Shown: one piece after another, positions 47,115-58,798 of the stretch
Position numbering within the stretch: the stretch's first letter is position 1
How the letters are laid out: each line of letters begins with the position of its first letter
Source: Moniliophthora roreri
Lineage: Eukaryota > Basidiomycota > Agaricomycetes > Agaricales > Marasmiaceae
Length of the DNA: 64,000 nt
Direction: 5' to 3'
Assembly (NCBI GenBank): GCA_001466705.2
Contig: LATX02000100.1
Span: forward strand, 434,001-498,000
Notes under the pieces: generated by a model
Database searches by the model: none
What the model saw: the letters and a program-made list of their open reading frames with translations, nothing else
What the model was told of the DNA's origin: nothing
Made by a program: the position numbers and the translations under genes

Positions 47115-48944
47115 TTACGATATAGGTATAGCACGCTTTCCACCGCCCTTGGTTGGCGTTGACAAGAGAGCTGAGTGAACTTTCTTGCAAGCACCCAACA
47201 AAACGTCGTCGTCGTCGTCATCTTCGATGTCTGTGAGTTCGGATGTGTCAGATCCTCCATCCATGAGCAGGACACTCGGAGAATTAGACCCAGGAAGTTG
47301 CCATTCTTCCTCCTCCACAACCGTAGACGTTTGAGAAACCACTCTAGAGATAGTTCGTTTAGATGTCGTAGGACTATCGGATGGTGCCAACTGGAGCTGC
47401 GCCTGCGTCTGTGAGAAACTCTTTGAGAGCGTCTTCACTCTCGCCTCTTTGGGTTTCACCGGCGTCGCTTCAACCAACGTTATACCCTCGTCTTTCGACT
47501 CTGGTTTGACAGTTGCCGGTTTTGGCTCTACAGGTGTCTTCACAGCAGTCTGGGACTGAGATGTCGTGGGCTGAGCTTTGGCTTTGAAAGACCTGCTCAT
47601 GCTGATTTCGCGATTCAGCACCCGCCGAGATGAATGTCCTACGCTTTGGGCTCGCCGTCTCTCCAACTCCTCTTCTCTCAAAGAGGCTGAGAGAGACCTC
47701 GTACGCTCCAGTTTGCGCGGTTCAGGAGGTCGTGACGATGATTTGCGGGAAGAGGTCGTTGATAGAGCGGGTGAGGGGTGTCGGGTGACAGAAGTAATGG
47801 AATCAGTGCGTACACGTTTTGGAGGCGGAGGCGCACCAGGCGAAGATGAACGTGTGACTTGATCGGATGACTTTGGGCGAGATATCTCGTCTTCGTCCTC
47901 AGTATCCGTGAACGGTGAGTTGGGGAAGATCTTGGACCGTAAAAGCTCGCATGATTCAGGTAGAATGGAGTTGAATCTGCGGCGTTGGACGTTAGAAAGT
48001 GCAGACAATATAGGTTGCAGAGACTCAACTGAGGTTCCACGGTATCCTTGTAAAACAATTGCATCCAATCAAGCTCTTCTTCCTTGTGAAACTTGTTTGC
48101 GTTTCGAGCTGGCGAGGAATTCAAGTCACCCATAAGTTGCCATGTCGAGAGCTTGTCCATGAAAGCCTCGAGGCGATCGGCCGTGGTTGGAACTTGGGTC
48201 GGTTTCTTTCTGGGTAGTTTTCGTCTTTTCACAGAGGACAGCTCGAGTGATTGGGATCTAGGTGGTGGTGGTCTGGGGAGAGACAGAACGAGTAGATGTA
48301 GCAAGATTTGTATTTGAACCCTTGGTCGCAATTAATGGCTGAAGAGACAAAACCAAACCCAAATCACTCACTCGCGTCGCTCCATTCGTTGTAGCCAGTT
48401 TTTACGCCATCTTTCATCTTCCCATACATCTCTATCTGCACTCGTGTCCCGAATCGTCTCGTACTCTTTGTCGCCCTTCTCATAGCCCAAGACATACCAC
48501 ATCATGGCCTCTTCTATCTCTCCTGCTCCTCCTCCATCCGACAAAATTTGGGGCAATTCAACGTTATATTTATTGGCTGCTGAGCGTGGCGTGTGAAGGA
48601 GCGGGTCGAGAAGCGCGTGTAAAGGATGAGGCTGGGATATTTCGGGTTGGGAGGACCCAGACGCGACATTTACGCGTTTTAGAGAATGCATGAGAAGATT
48701 CAAGGGCATTATCGACTGTCAGCGAGGATATTAAGCACAAGGAAACCTTCCCCAGAGCTTGTAGGGTAATCACCTCCGGTAGCCAGAGAAACTGCAAATA
48801 TGTGCGAGCTACATACTGCTCTGGTGTTTCCTGGGATATGTCTGTGAAAGGGTAGTCTCTAGATAGAGATTTTTCCTGGGCTGTATTCCAATTTATCCCT
48901 GGATTTGTGTCGAGCCTACGCGGTAGCTGGGAGATGATGGTCAT
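47115..48944 (-). CDS. Sld3-like DNA replication initiation protein
   Basis: Exons 48774-48944, 48372-48715, 48030-48320 and 47115-47976 give 555 residues. The N-terminal half has the block EVQIQILLHLLVLSLP, then DRLEAFMDKLSTWQL, LDWMQLFYKDTVEPQF and SILPESCELLRSKIFP. These I associate with the conserved Sld3 (Cdc45-binding) domain. The C-terminal half is Ser/Thr/Pro-rich with many SP/TP sites (SSSPGAPPPPKRVR, HPSPALSTTS, LAPSDSPTTSKR), as expected for a CDK- and checkpoint-regulated protein. It ends with an acidic tract (DIEDDDDDD) and a Lys-rich tail. Sld3 loads Cdc45 on the Mcm2-7 helicase. The assignment rests on remembered family pattern, not a search. Confidence 0.6.
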
Positions 48945-49140
48945 GGTACAAGTGAATAAGCGCCCGATGGTCTACCACAGGTGCCAGGTTACATATTTAT
49001 AAGTAACAACTGCCATGCAGACAGAACACTCGTCTATATCACAAACCTGATTTTTGCCAGTCCTATATTTCTTATCCGCCAATTTGAACTCACATCTCTC
49101 TTCCAGATCCTTCATTTCATCAATTCACCTCGAAGCCCGA
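48945..49140. other. Divergent flank of the Sld3-like gene
   Basis: Promoter side of the Sld3-like gene; no separate feature seen. Confidence 0.4.
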
Positions 49141-49319
49141 ATGCAAGTTCGGTTGGTGCGGAGGACAGGCTTCTAGTACACTTTTATGAGGGAAGAACAT
49201 CCTTGATTTTGCGAGTGTTGAACACGCTAATCAAAGAATCGGATGAGATGAATCCTAGGTTTCTGTGTCTTTCTTGTCCAGACTCAAGGAGGAGGATGTT
49301 AAGCGGCAAAGCTGTAAGT
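49141..49319 (+). pseudogene. Fragment of an F-box-family paralogue (C-terminal region)
   Basis: The plus-strand frame ending at 49319 reads LILRVLNTLIKESDEMN and then RFLCLSCPDSRRRMLSGKA. It aligns with the F-box protein at 8206-11134, which has SLIRTLN followed by RFLCLACPEGVRRR. Both copies stop at a phase-0 splice donor right after an Ala codon (GCT|GTAAGT here, GCT|GTGAGT there), so an intron position is shared. No F-box or complete gene can be built around it. Some downstream frames (49480-49740) stay open but I cannot align them. A divergent intact gene is not excluded. Confidence 0.5.
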
Positions 49320-50253
49320 CGCCCCCTCACTCAGTCTTGACGATTGACTTGGTGAATAGATTGACTCGGATTTCTACAGCAGCCTGTGTGGTGCTTGCTT
49401 TCCGCTGAGTTGACCTCTATTATAAGTACGAGTATGTGAGTACGCATTCTGCCTTCACAACTCTAATATCTTGGAGTATTTCCTGTGTTCGTTATTATCT
49501 GGCCGGTCCGTGTTGTTAGAAACATAGGTCAAGATGCATTTGTCAAACAAGTGGGTGCGTTTTTGTTCTCTTCGATGACTATGGTTGACCTGCAGTGCTG
49601 TGACAATCTATCGTTGCATTTGGCAGAGTCTTCTGGAAGGCCTCGGACTCGTAAAGACTCGCCGCAAGAGTTTGTCATTCCAGTGTTGCTTTCGAATTCG
49701 TTGCGAGCCGGAGACAATAATTCGGTATTTTAGCCAAGTGAGCTTCTCCGGGGCAAGTAAACGAGCGATGTTCCCCGGTCTCGCCCTGGTGTAGGGCGGT
49801 CCAGAACTCTATACCTATCTTACACGGAAACACCCGCTTCATGTATTTTAGGTCGTGTTAACTTGCAATCAACCCGCCTTCGCCTCGGAATCGCGGAAAC
49901 AGTGAGAATCGTTCTTAGAAAAAGCTCGTAGCTTTGTATTATTCTGAAGGAAAATATTCAGCTGTATAATCGTACATTCTGGAATTTGCATATAGCTTCA
50001 CAACATGCGCACATTCGTAGGGCGGTTCAAAGAAAGTCCGGCGGCGGGCAAAATCGGAGTGGCGTCCGAGCTGAAGTGGGAAGGCACGCGACTGAACCGT
50101 TGGATGTGTCATACGTTTCCGAGGCTCCGATGAAAGAAAGTGCGTTGTCGGAATCTTGGATCTATAAAACGACTTGCTTAGAACCCCTTAGAACCCCTCA
50201 CTCTTGAATCCTACTCCACTAGATACCTCTACAACACCTAACACCTTTACATT
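49320..50253. other. Region downstream of the F-box fragment and RCF2 promoter
   Basis: About 930 nt with short open frames of uncertain meaning, possibly more of the decayed paralogue. The last 100 nt are the RCF2 promoter. Confidence 0.4.
50163..50169 (+). promoter_or_regulatory. TATA box (TATAAAA) of the RCF2 gene
   Basis: TATAAAA lies about 90 nt upstream of the ATG at 50254. A tandem TTAGAACCCC pair follows at about 50177-50198. Confidence 0.5.
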
Positions 50254-51151
50254 ATGAAGGCAAGTACAGAACGCTCAACTGAGTAATACAAGCAAGCAAG
50301 CTGATATCCCTTTTCTACAGCTCGACGTTACCGAAGAAGAGCTCCGCGGCCACAGAAATGCCACTATTCGTGGTGCAGTCGAAGGAACATTAGCTGGTGG
50401 TGCTGTTGCATCTGCAGCAGGACTATACATGCAAAGAAGATGGACTGCTTTCCGACAATTACCTCCTTCGCTGAAAGTTCTTGGTGGAATCATCGTCGTT
50501 GCACCTCTGTTGACCATTCAGGCGGAGAGAAGGGGTTTGGAATTCGATCAAGCACAATGGTACTTTAGTCTATCAGTATCGCTAAATTATTATTTTCACT
50601 CATCGAACTTTTAGGACTGACGAGGGTGCCCGAATCCTCACTGAGCAAGAACACCGAGACGCAGAACGATGGGCGTCTTTATCCTTCAAAGACAGAGTCA
50701 GCGACTGGGCTAGTCGACATGAATATAGTATTATCATGGGTTCATGGGCTCTCAGTTTAGCTGCAGCCGGTGCTATCATCTCTCGTGACAAGTGAGTGTT
50801 TCTTTGTCCCTTGTTGGCCACCGTAAACTTAATGTCTTCTCTCCAGGTATCAAACTGTCCCCCAAAAGGTCGTTCAAGCCCGTATGTGGGCACAAGGCTT
50901 GACCATTGGTATTCTCATCGTCGCCGGTGCTCTCAAGCACGGTCAGCGACAAGGTGCAGTCAAGAAGGCTGAAGATCATTCGTGGAGAGAAGTGGTGCGT
51001 ATTTTTTTAGACTATATACGTCACTCGAGGCGTGCTAACACCACTTTTATAGCTCGAGCAACAAGAGCTGGAACGCAAAGAAGATGAGGCCCGACTCGAA
51101 CGACAAAAGGGCACTGCCGCCGAGCGCAGAGCTGCATGGAACATTCAATAA
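50254..51151 (+). CDS. RCF2: Respiratory supercomplex factor 2 (HIG1 domain)
   Basis: An inner-mitochondrial-membrane protein that associates with cytochrome c oxidase and the III-IV supercomplexes. Exons 50254-50259, 50321-50559, 50615-50791, 50847-50994 and 51053-51151 give 222 residues. After the two-residue first exon (Met-Lys) come LDVTEEELRGHRNATIRGAV, GTLAGGAVASAAGLYMQRRW, and the HIG1 region with YSIIMGSWALSLAAAGAIIS and RMWAQGLTIGILIVAGALKH (two membrane helices). A charged C-terminal coil (LEQQELERKEDEARLER) follows. The first intron starts with GC (AAG|GCAAGT). No other in-frame Met exists before residue about 30, so the 6-nt exon is needed. Confidence 0.9.
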
Positions 51152-52386
51152 ATCATTCCTATCTCCAATCGCATCTATCACCTATCATATACATCGCAAA
51201 AGAGAGGCTAATTTGCGTGTCATCATTCATACTGTACAGTATATACACTATACAATGCATCTAGACGGACGAGTAGACACTAAAAGTAGTGTTTGTATTT
51301 TGATTACAAGTAATGACGAACTCCTTTAATTCATAACATACTGCATCCGGAGCATCGTCAGAGGTATTTGCGATGCAGGTGACAGAATGCAAGTCATTAT
51401 TACTGCGTCATGCAAGGCAGAGGCGCCTTCCCCCACACAAAAAAGGGAGAAGACCTGTCTGCTTACAGGTGACTAGGCAGAGGCACACCGCATAAGCCAG
51501 CTCCGGCAATAGCACATATCTCGGTTCGAGACGTCCGCCTCCAGTTAAAGATTTATCCCTCATCGAGTCAGTTCGCAGCTATCTAAAGAGTATGCACCAC
51601 TAAGCTGTACATTGGCAACCGCGGCCGTGCCTCAGTTTCCAAACTTTGTGAGTGGCACATGAATACTGTTCCCATCTGTTCTCTCTTCTATCTCTTGATG
51701 TTTCTCTTGCTTCCGTTGGTCTAGCATCTGATGCTAGCGGTGTTGAATATTCTTGATCTGATCGAAACGCCAAAGGATCGGATGCGAAATGTTCATGGCC
51801 CCCGCCAATCCTTAGCTGAGACATTTGAACCAAAAGATGGCTCGATATGAAGGGCGCCGACGGGAATACAGAACGGTGGGTAGATCAGGACGGGCGACAT
51901 AGGCATTTTTAGTTGACAGGAGTAAGTTTTGGAAGCCCCAATTGGTCTGGCAGAGCTTGGCAGACGGTTGTTAATCGCTGAAATGGCATTAAGGTGGTGA
52001 GTCCAGTAGGACGTATTAGCCAGTGGGATGTAGGAAAGGAGGGAGGATAAGCCATATGGAGTACTCCACGTGAGCGATCAAAAAATGTTGAGGTGGGAAT
52101 TACTGGGGCCTGTAATCAGTCTGCAGTCTGTGTGCAGTTCTGTGTGCAATTCTCTCCATCATTCACCTGTGTCTCTTCATTCCCCACTGTTTCTTTTTCA
52201 CTTATCTCTCCTTGTAAGTGCTATTGCTAATATATCACCTGTATTAACCAACATCTGACTATATTGACCTTTCTTCTTTTTCTAGTTTCTCCTCGCTCGT
52301 TACTCTCCTCAAACTGAAGCTCTAATAATCGTGTCACCCCCCTTTGGGCTCAAACAAACGCGTCCAGGCTCTTTTATCAGCTCTAC
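51152..52386. other. Intergenic region with 5' UTR intron of the next gene
   Basis: About 1.2 kb without supported coding sequence. The right end is a pyrimidine-rich leader with a probable 5'-UTR intron at 52214-52285. Confidence 0.5.
52214..52285 (+). other. Probable 5' UTR intron
   Basis: A GTAAGT donor at 52214, an internal CTGAC-like branch (ACATCTGACTA) and a T-rich TTTTTCTAG acceptor ending at 52285, about 100 nt before the ATG at 52387. Confidence 0.5.
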
Positions 52387-55300
52387 ATGACAACAAAGCC
52401 CCAGAATGTATCCCCATTCTCCCGTTTGTCTCGCATGGCCTTTGGTCTAAGTTCAAAGTTCAACTCCGTATCATCGCCGCGTTCGAAACCCCAGCTGACC
52501 GACAAGGTCAAACAAGATGAAGAGGATTGGTACATTCCTTACAATGGGCCTTACGAGCCGCCACGTCCTTCAGCTCGGCAGGAAAAGAACAGGGATAGTT
52601 GGGGTGACCCCATAGATGGCACAGAACAAGCTGAAGAAGAAGAGGAGCACATACTTGGAGACCCAGAGCTGCATATCAGATATGGTGGAGTTGATACCGG
52701 GAATTCAGGTGAATGGAAGAGTGGAGGAAGTGGAAACGGAGGCGACACCAAGCCTCGTCAACGGAACAGGACACAGTCAGGCGGTTCGCTATTCTCTGGT
52801 CGAACAGTGTCGTCAGGGACGGTAGACCCCGGTCGAATGAGTATGGGTGCATATCCTCGTCGTTCTACTGTCTCCAGCAGCAGTCCACGTCCTCCAATAC
52901 CATCTTACGTGAATATCGATGTCACAGGGGGAGTTGGAGAGACCCCAATTCCGGTGTACAGGGCCTCCAGTTCTAGAGACACGAGTAGCACACCGACACG
53001 GAAGAGTCTCACGAGTTTATTCACCTTCAATTCAACGAGCAGGAGACGGACATCATCAAAGCCTTCACCCGACACAAATCGACCACCTATACCGTCCTCA
53101 TCAGTGGCCCAAGATCAGGATACAGGAAAGCGGCCCTCGAGCATAGATAGGACTCAGACGAACCCTATCCTTGTTGAGGAAGCGCTTCGTGTTTCTGGTG
53201 GCAGCAACGACGGGGAATATTACAATGCCTTTTATTCCGGCCTGATTAATCTCAATGCCGACAATAAACAACCAACATACGATTCCGAAGCACCAAACCA
53301 TACTGACTTTTATTTTGGACACCCAACACCGTTCGGAAAGGAACCCCATTCTGCCTCTTCCGACCCGATGTCATCCTCTGCACCACATCCATATGCCTAT
53401 TCCTTTGAAGCCAACTCGCCGCAATCAGCGCCTCCTACCCAGAAGAGTCACCTCAACACCTCCACCCGCAACCATGACACACAACACACATCTTTTGCTC
53501 AGCTGCAGAGTGCTACTGCTGATTCGCGACATCTGCTAATACCATTACGCGAGCGTGCCCTCAAGAATTCTGCCTCCACCCCGAATCTGAGAGGTACCCA
53601 ACAGCCTAGTCCGTCACCACCTCGTTGGAATTTCAAGGATCGCTTGCTTGCAGCAGAGACATGGTGCGACGCCCTGCTGTTCCCTCGACCACGGTTGAAA
53701 GTCAAGCAGGAAGGAGGGGGCACTCCACCATATAGCAGCAGTGGTCGAATAGTCAGCCCTCCTGGTAGCCCTGTTTTGGATCAACCTCAAGCCCTGGGTG
53801 CTCAACTGAGTGTAGCATCACGCGTCCTAGCCCATTCTCGCTCTTTGGTGAACTTGTCCACGCCCGGCGTTGCGGGACCCTCGACATGGAGAAGGGAAGA
53901 GGAACGAGCCATGGTCCTTCCGGAGCCAACACCTGTGGAGGAGCTAGCGGCGCTTCAGTCTCAAAACGCCAACCTCACACCACCTAAACCGTCTAGACCT
54001 AAAAGTTGGGCACTCGATGACTTGGTACTGCCTAGTCCTGTTCCCTCTCTTGCTCGGTATGTTCCCAGTATCAGAAGCATACCAATTTATTCATTTATGA
54101 TTTTACAGTGTTCTCGAGGAAGGTCAAATCCTGGAACATCAGCGAAAAAAGTGGCAGACACAGGCCATCAATTCGTTCCAGAATGAGCGTGCGCGATCCC
54201 TGTCCCGTTCGCGAACGAAATCGTTAAAGGCGAAGAAAGGAGGAAAGCGGCCCGACAAGACACACCCGCACATTGAATTCTTGGCTGCAAGGGGATTACT
54301 CGGCAACCAGGATCCAATACCGATTCATATACACCCGTCTCGCGAAGCGGGCGGTCGCCCGAGGGCGAACAGCCAGACGGATAACCGAGGGGTAGCCTTT
54401 GGATGGCCTTCCGGCCACGGACATAGTCCTTCAAAAGCGACATCCAAGTCTTCAAAATCGCATTCTGGGACTCATTCAAGAAGCGATTCACTTGGTAAAT
54501 CCGCTTTGAAGGTGGCTAAGTCGACTGCTGCGCTATGTGTCGGTGGTATTGTCATCACACCGGTGGAAGAGAAAGATAACGACAAGTTGGCCATTTATGG
54601 TGGGGACCATGTCATGCGTTTACCAACGCCTCCTCATGTGGGACGAATATCGCCGTTTGACGTCCGTATATCACCGACATCGACTGGTATCAGTGACCCC
54701 AACGTTGGTATTGCGATATCTACTACACCGATAACAGATGAGGCGTTCGACAGAGAATCGATAAGACTACCATCGCATCCGTATGCACAAGGTGGTTTTT
54801 ACGGTTCACACCAAGATGACGAGGTTGCGAGAACGGATACCGCTCCTGCCCAGTCTTCACGTTCGCCACCTTCCTCACAAGTTCAGCAGAACGCTACCAG
54901 CGCCCATCCTTACGCGCTTGCTTCCTCAGTAGAAGATTACGACTCTAGGATTGTGCCTCAGGCCAGACCAGATAGTCTGGTACCTGCGCCAGAGAAGATG
55001 TGGGCGAATTGGGGCACAGGAGGTCCGCATGAAGTTCTGCCATCAGACTTGCAGTACTCTCCATTTATCACAAGCGACGGTGATAACGAAAAGTTGCCTA
55101 TTCGCCGGTCCATGCGAAACTCGAGCCCCATCTACGATACTGCTGGCATTGGAGAGGCATTAGCCTGGGCCGTTCACAGGCAGAGCCGGGACAGTGGACT
55201 GGGTACGAGTGAAGGTCCAGAGTCCATTGCAGTGGGTGGGCAAGGATCTGTATCCGAGGAATACAGCCCCGTCGGTATAGCTATCCCATCTGGAAGTGCC

Positions 55301-56691
55301 AATCGGTACAGCACTGCACGAAGAATACCAGTGCAGTATGATGCTTCTCGCCCTGCCCATCTACATCATGCGCATAAGAACAGTACCTCTACCCCTCCTC
55401 CGACCTCCCCTGTTCAGATGAGCAGTGTCGAGGAGCAGTCTGAACCGGAGACCTCCATATATGAGAGGCTCGGTGTTCCCGCCAGGAACAACTCTGACGG
55501 CTCTTCACCCGGTCAGAGTTCGTCCAATTCTTCGCCACCTGTTTCGCCTCCCCCACTTGGAAACGTGGATGACCTCGAAAGCTATCGTGATTTGTTCTAT
55601 CGACCGAGGGGTATGTCTACCAATAGTATCACCCCTCCTTTGAATCCTCGAAGTCCTACACACCAACCCAACATTCCTTGGGATGTGAGAAGCCAAGGCA
55701 CCAATAACACGGGCCTTACAAGCATCGTTCGTCAACTGAGTGAGGAACTCGAGGAGACGCGTGGAGCAAGGATCAGTCGTTCTCTCAGCTTTAGCTCTAG
55801 GTCGAGCCTATCAATCTTGCGTCAAAGCGCTTATGGATCCGGACGCAGCCCGTTAGCAGACTCTGGGCTTCGATTCGTGTTTGCGAATATCCAAGAGACA
55901 GCATCGGTGGAAGCGGCGCCGAATGTCAAACCCATTGAGAATGAACACGAGAATGACGACGCTCAAGATGCCATCAGTGCGTTTCATCCATCAGGTCAGA
56001 TTCCAGAAGACGTGGAAACATCTACCAGAGCTTCTTCGCCTACCTGCTCAGCTGTTGATAATGATGATCTTGGTAAGCGGCTGACGTCTGCTCTGTTTGA
56101 AGTTGATGTGATACTAATGTCTGTCAAGACGCTTACCGTCTAGGGAACGTTGAATCTGTGTCAACGCCCCCCGCAGAAACGGGGGAACCTCGTCTGTCTT
56201 ACATAGGACAGATGTCTTTTGCCCATGGCGCGGGTTTAGAGGAAGATGAAGGTGGCGACGTCCTCGGAACGTCACCAAACTTCACTCGTCAAACTACTGC
56301 ACACAACAGTTTGCAACCACCTTCTGCAGACCCGACCAGAAGCAGTTACATGACTAGCAATTCTGAGGGCTCCCGAATGTCCGGCCTTTCGGACTTCCCG
56401 ACACCACCTCCTCAGCAATTGACGCCTGCCCACATGTCTCTATTGAGCTCGTATTTTGACGAAACACTGACTCCGAGTGAGTTGGCAGAGGTGCAGGCTC
56501 AGGGTATACATCGCAAACCCGGCACTCGATCTCGCGCTGGTTCAGTTACTGCTACCCTGGCCACGATGAGAAACACTGGACAAGACACTCCTGCCGATAA
56601 TCAAGATTCACTTCACGATCAGGCATCCTACTTTGGGAACACCAAAGAGATTGACGACCTTATTCGGGTATTGCCATCTACAGGGCGATAG
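52387..56691 (+). CDS. Very large Ser/Pro-rich, largely disordered protein, unknown function
   Basis: Three exons (52387-54056, 54109-56072, 56144-56691) give 1393 residues. No enzyme domain is visible. Nearly the whole chain is Ser/Pro/Thr/Asn-rich with repeated short motifs of the type SSPRPPIP, SPPGSPV and STPPPTSPV, and many basophilic sites (RSRTKSLKAKK, RRTSSKPS). Conserved-looking islands include EEDWYIPYNGPYEPPRP (about 45), a segment around LEEGQILEHQRKKWQTQ (about 557-575), HIEFLAARGLLGNQDPIP (about 610) and the C-terminal SYFGNTKEIDDLIRVLP. Such proteins are common as phosphoregulated polarity or cell-wall signalling scaffolds (inference). The introns at 54057-54108 and 56073-56143 are supported by phase. 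Confidence 0.75.
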
Positions 56692-57127
56692 AACTTCGTT
56701 GCTCACATCCCATCTTTTCTCATCATCTATATCCTCTTACCATCCATTGATCGCCAGCCATTAATCTTGGATGTTCATGTTATGTATGTACATGTATCAT
56801 TATTTTCTAAGTGTACTTGTTTTCGTTCATCATCATTCCTTATAATCGTTGGCAGCATTACCCTCTCCCTCTCTTTTTTCTTCTTTGTATATCGCTGGTT
56901 TTATTGCTTTAGAAATGCATTTACGAACACCTACTACTATATCTTTACTATTACAGCACGTTCTGACACCCCTTCTCATACATGTAGTGCCGATTCGCAA
57001 TGCGTTCTGGTGTAGCGCAGCAACTAATACTTGTTTTCCTGCTGGCCCGCTGTTCTGTTCGAATTGAAATTTTTGGATCGAAGAATTTGACATTGCTCGT
57101 GCCCTTTGGCGCTCTTGAACTTATGCC
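56692..57127. other. Intergenic region, pyrimidine/T-rich
   Basis: 3' flank of the Ser-rich gene and promoter of the 57128 gene; T-rich tracts but no ORF support. Confidence 0.55.
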
Positions 57128-58300
57128 ATGACCATGGTCACCACTGACCCGGAACTTCTCCCGCCGATCCTAGCACCCTTTACGCCTTTATACGCTCTCA
57201 TACAGACGAAATTTTCATCAGTTCACCCTTATAGTCTCTTTAGTGACCTCTCCTCCCTCCAGCAAAGTCTACGGCTTTCACAATTTCCTCATCTCACTCA
57301 AATCGAACAGAACTTCTCGGGCCTTATCTCTTTATCAATCCTTCTCGTCACCTTAGCCTTGGCTATTCTGCGATGGCTGTTTGGACCGAGGCATACTAAG
57401 GCAGAACGCGCCCCCCAAGTCCTTCGGTGCTCGAATTTGACCTCGTTTCTCGTTCCGACCAAATCTCGGATTACAGGAACCAGCATTCTGACTTTGCATC
57501 CTCATGGGATTGCTCTCGATGTCACTACCTTCCTCAAATGCATCATCTGCAACATTCTCGAGCTTCGAGACCCTTCACACCTGCAACTACTCTTTCAAAA
57601 TCGACTATACGCAGGAAAGTTGAGCGTGTCACTTTTGTTCGGGATTCGGTGGAGGATACGCATATTTCACTGGTGCATGATGTCGTACGCGGATATGAGG
57701 CAAAGATCCATAGTTCTGCTCTCAGGTTCTGCCCCATTCGTTCATGGAAATATCCCACTAAACCTCAACTGTTTTTCAGAGCTATATGCGCCTGACACGC
57801 TTCATCTCCTTCCTCCTATCATCAGCCCCAGTCTTCGCAATACACTTTGCCTTGACTTCATTCCTCAGTCGGAAGTTGAGAGTATTTTACGCAATTTCCT
57901 TCACTCGCTCCCGCTCGGTACCCAAGCTACGATCGAGTTTACTGCTCGCGATCCACATATCCCTTTCATGAGCGATAGTTTCTTAACCTGTGCTCTCCCA
58001 TTCATGCTTCGATATCAGCAGAGAACATCAGCTCCTTTATTCGTGTCTCTTACTCGAGTTATCGACACCATAACCGATTTCAAGATGAAAATCCTGTCGG
58101 TCACGAATGAATCGGACGAATACGCACAGGAGCTGTATACGCGGGAGAGGGACATGTTAATTGACCGAGCTTTGAGGACGCGGTTCATTCAGCAACACGG
58201 AGAGACAGTGTGGCGTGAACACAGGTTGATGGTAGTTTGGGAAGCTGGATTGCATGCCACTGGGCTGTTGAATAGATGGGTCGTTGTATTCAGGAAGTGA
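57128..58300 (+). CDS. Intronless membrane protein with HPHG motif, unknown function
   Basis: A single open frame of 390 residues in a window where nearly all genes have introns. One clear membrane helix lies at about 65-85 (LISLSILLVTLALAILRWLF). Soon after comes SILTLHPHGIALDVT (HPHG at about 124-127). An HPHG at a similar place after a membrane helix is the active-site signature of DGAT2-type acyltransferases, but the remaining blocks of that family (for example GGAxE) are not evident, so I do not assign it. Other segments: AGKLSVSLLFGIRWRIRIFH, VLLSGSAPFVHGN and HRLMVVWEAGLHATGLLNRW. A second Met two codons downstream is an alternative start. Confidence 0.7.
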   Translation: MTMVTTDPELLPPILAPFTPLYALIQTKFSSVHPYSLFSDLSSLQQSLRLSQFPHLTQIEQNFSGLISLSILLVTLALAILRWLFGPRHTKAERAPQVLRCSNLTSFLVPTKSRITGTSILTLHPHGIALDVTTFLKCIICNILELRDPSHLQLLFQNRLYAGKLSVSLLFGIRWRIRIFHWCMMSYADMRQRSIVLLSGSAPFVHGNIPLNLNCFSELYAPDTLHLLPPIISPSLRNTLCLDFIPQSEVESILRNFLHSLPLGTQATIEFTARDPHIPFMSDSFLTCALPFMLRYQQRTSAPLFVSLTRVIDTITDFKMKILSVTNESDEYAQELYTRERDMLIDRALRTRFIQQHGETVWREHRLMVVWEAGLHATGLLNRWVVVFRK

Positions 58301-58798
58301 TTGTAGCACGTGTACATCGAATCCTGAGCAGAAGTAATAAGAATGCATTGAAGTTTGCCGTTGACGAAAGACGTCGACTCGGGTGAGTAAAAGTGATGAG
58401 GAGAGCTTCTTTGGACCTCCGACAACAATGTTTCGCCTTTGCAACCCGGCCCAAGTCACTTGAATAGTGGGCTCCCCGTTCCCTCAAAAAGGAGAATACG
58501 CGCACCGACTATGGACTGGGTGACAGTATTCACGGCCACCTGAAAATGACTGATGAAATGAGAGTGCGATGTTGAGTTCACGAGAAGTTGAGAAATACAT
58601 CAGTGAGTTTCAAGGCTTGAATGTCTCGGGTTTGGTTAACGTTGTTTATATTGATACCAGTAAATAGGTATGTACTACTAACTACACTGAGAACATGTAA
58701 CTACTGAAACTGGGGAACTTGATCATAATGCAGAACGAGAAGATGTGAATTGAACCAAACATAAGTAATAAGCAGACACGCATACAAGCAGAGAGAAT
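58301..58798. other. Convergent 3' region, no gene seen
   Basis: About 500 nt between the 57128 gene and the nucleoporin gene. Confidence 0.55.

Noticed and set aside
51600..51833. 77-codon minus-strand ORF upstream of the Ser-rich gene
   Set aside because: No signal peptide, domain or splice-linked exons; its size is within random expectation.
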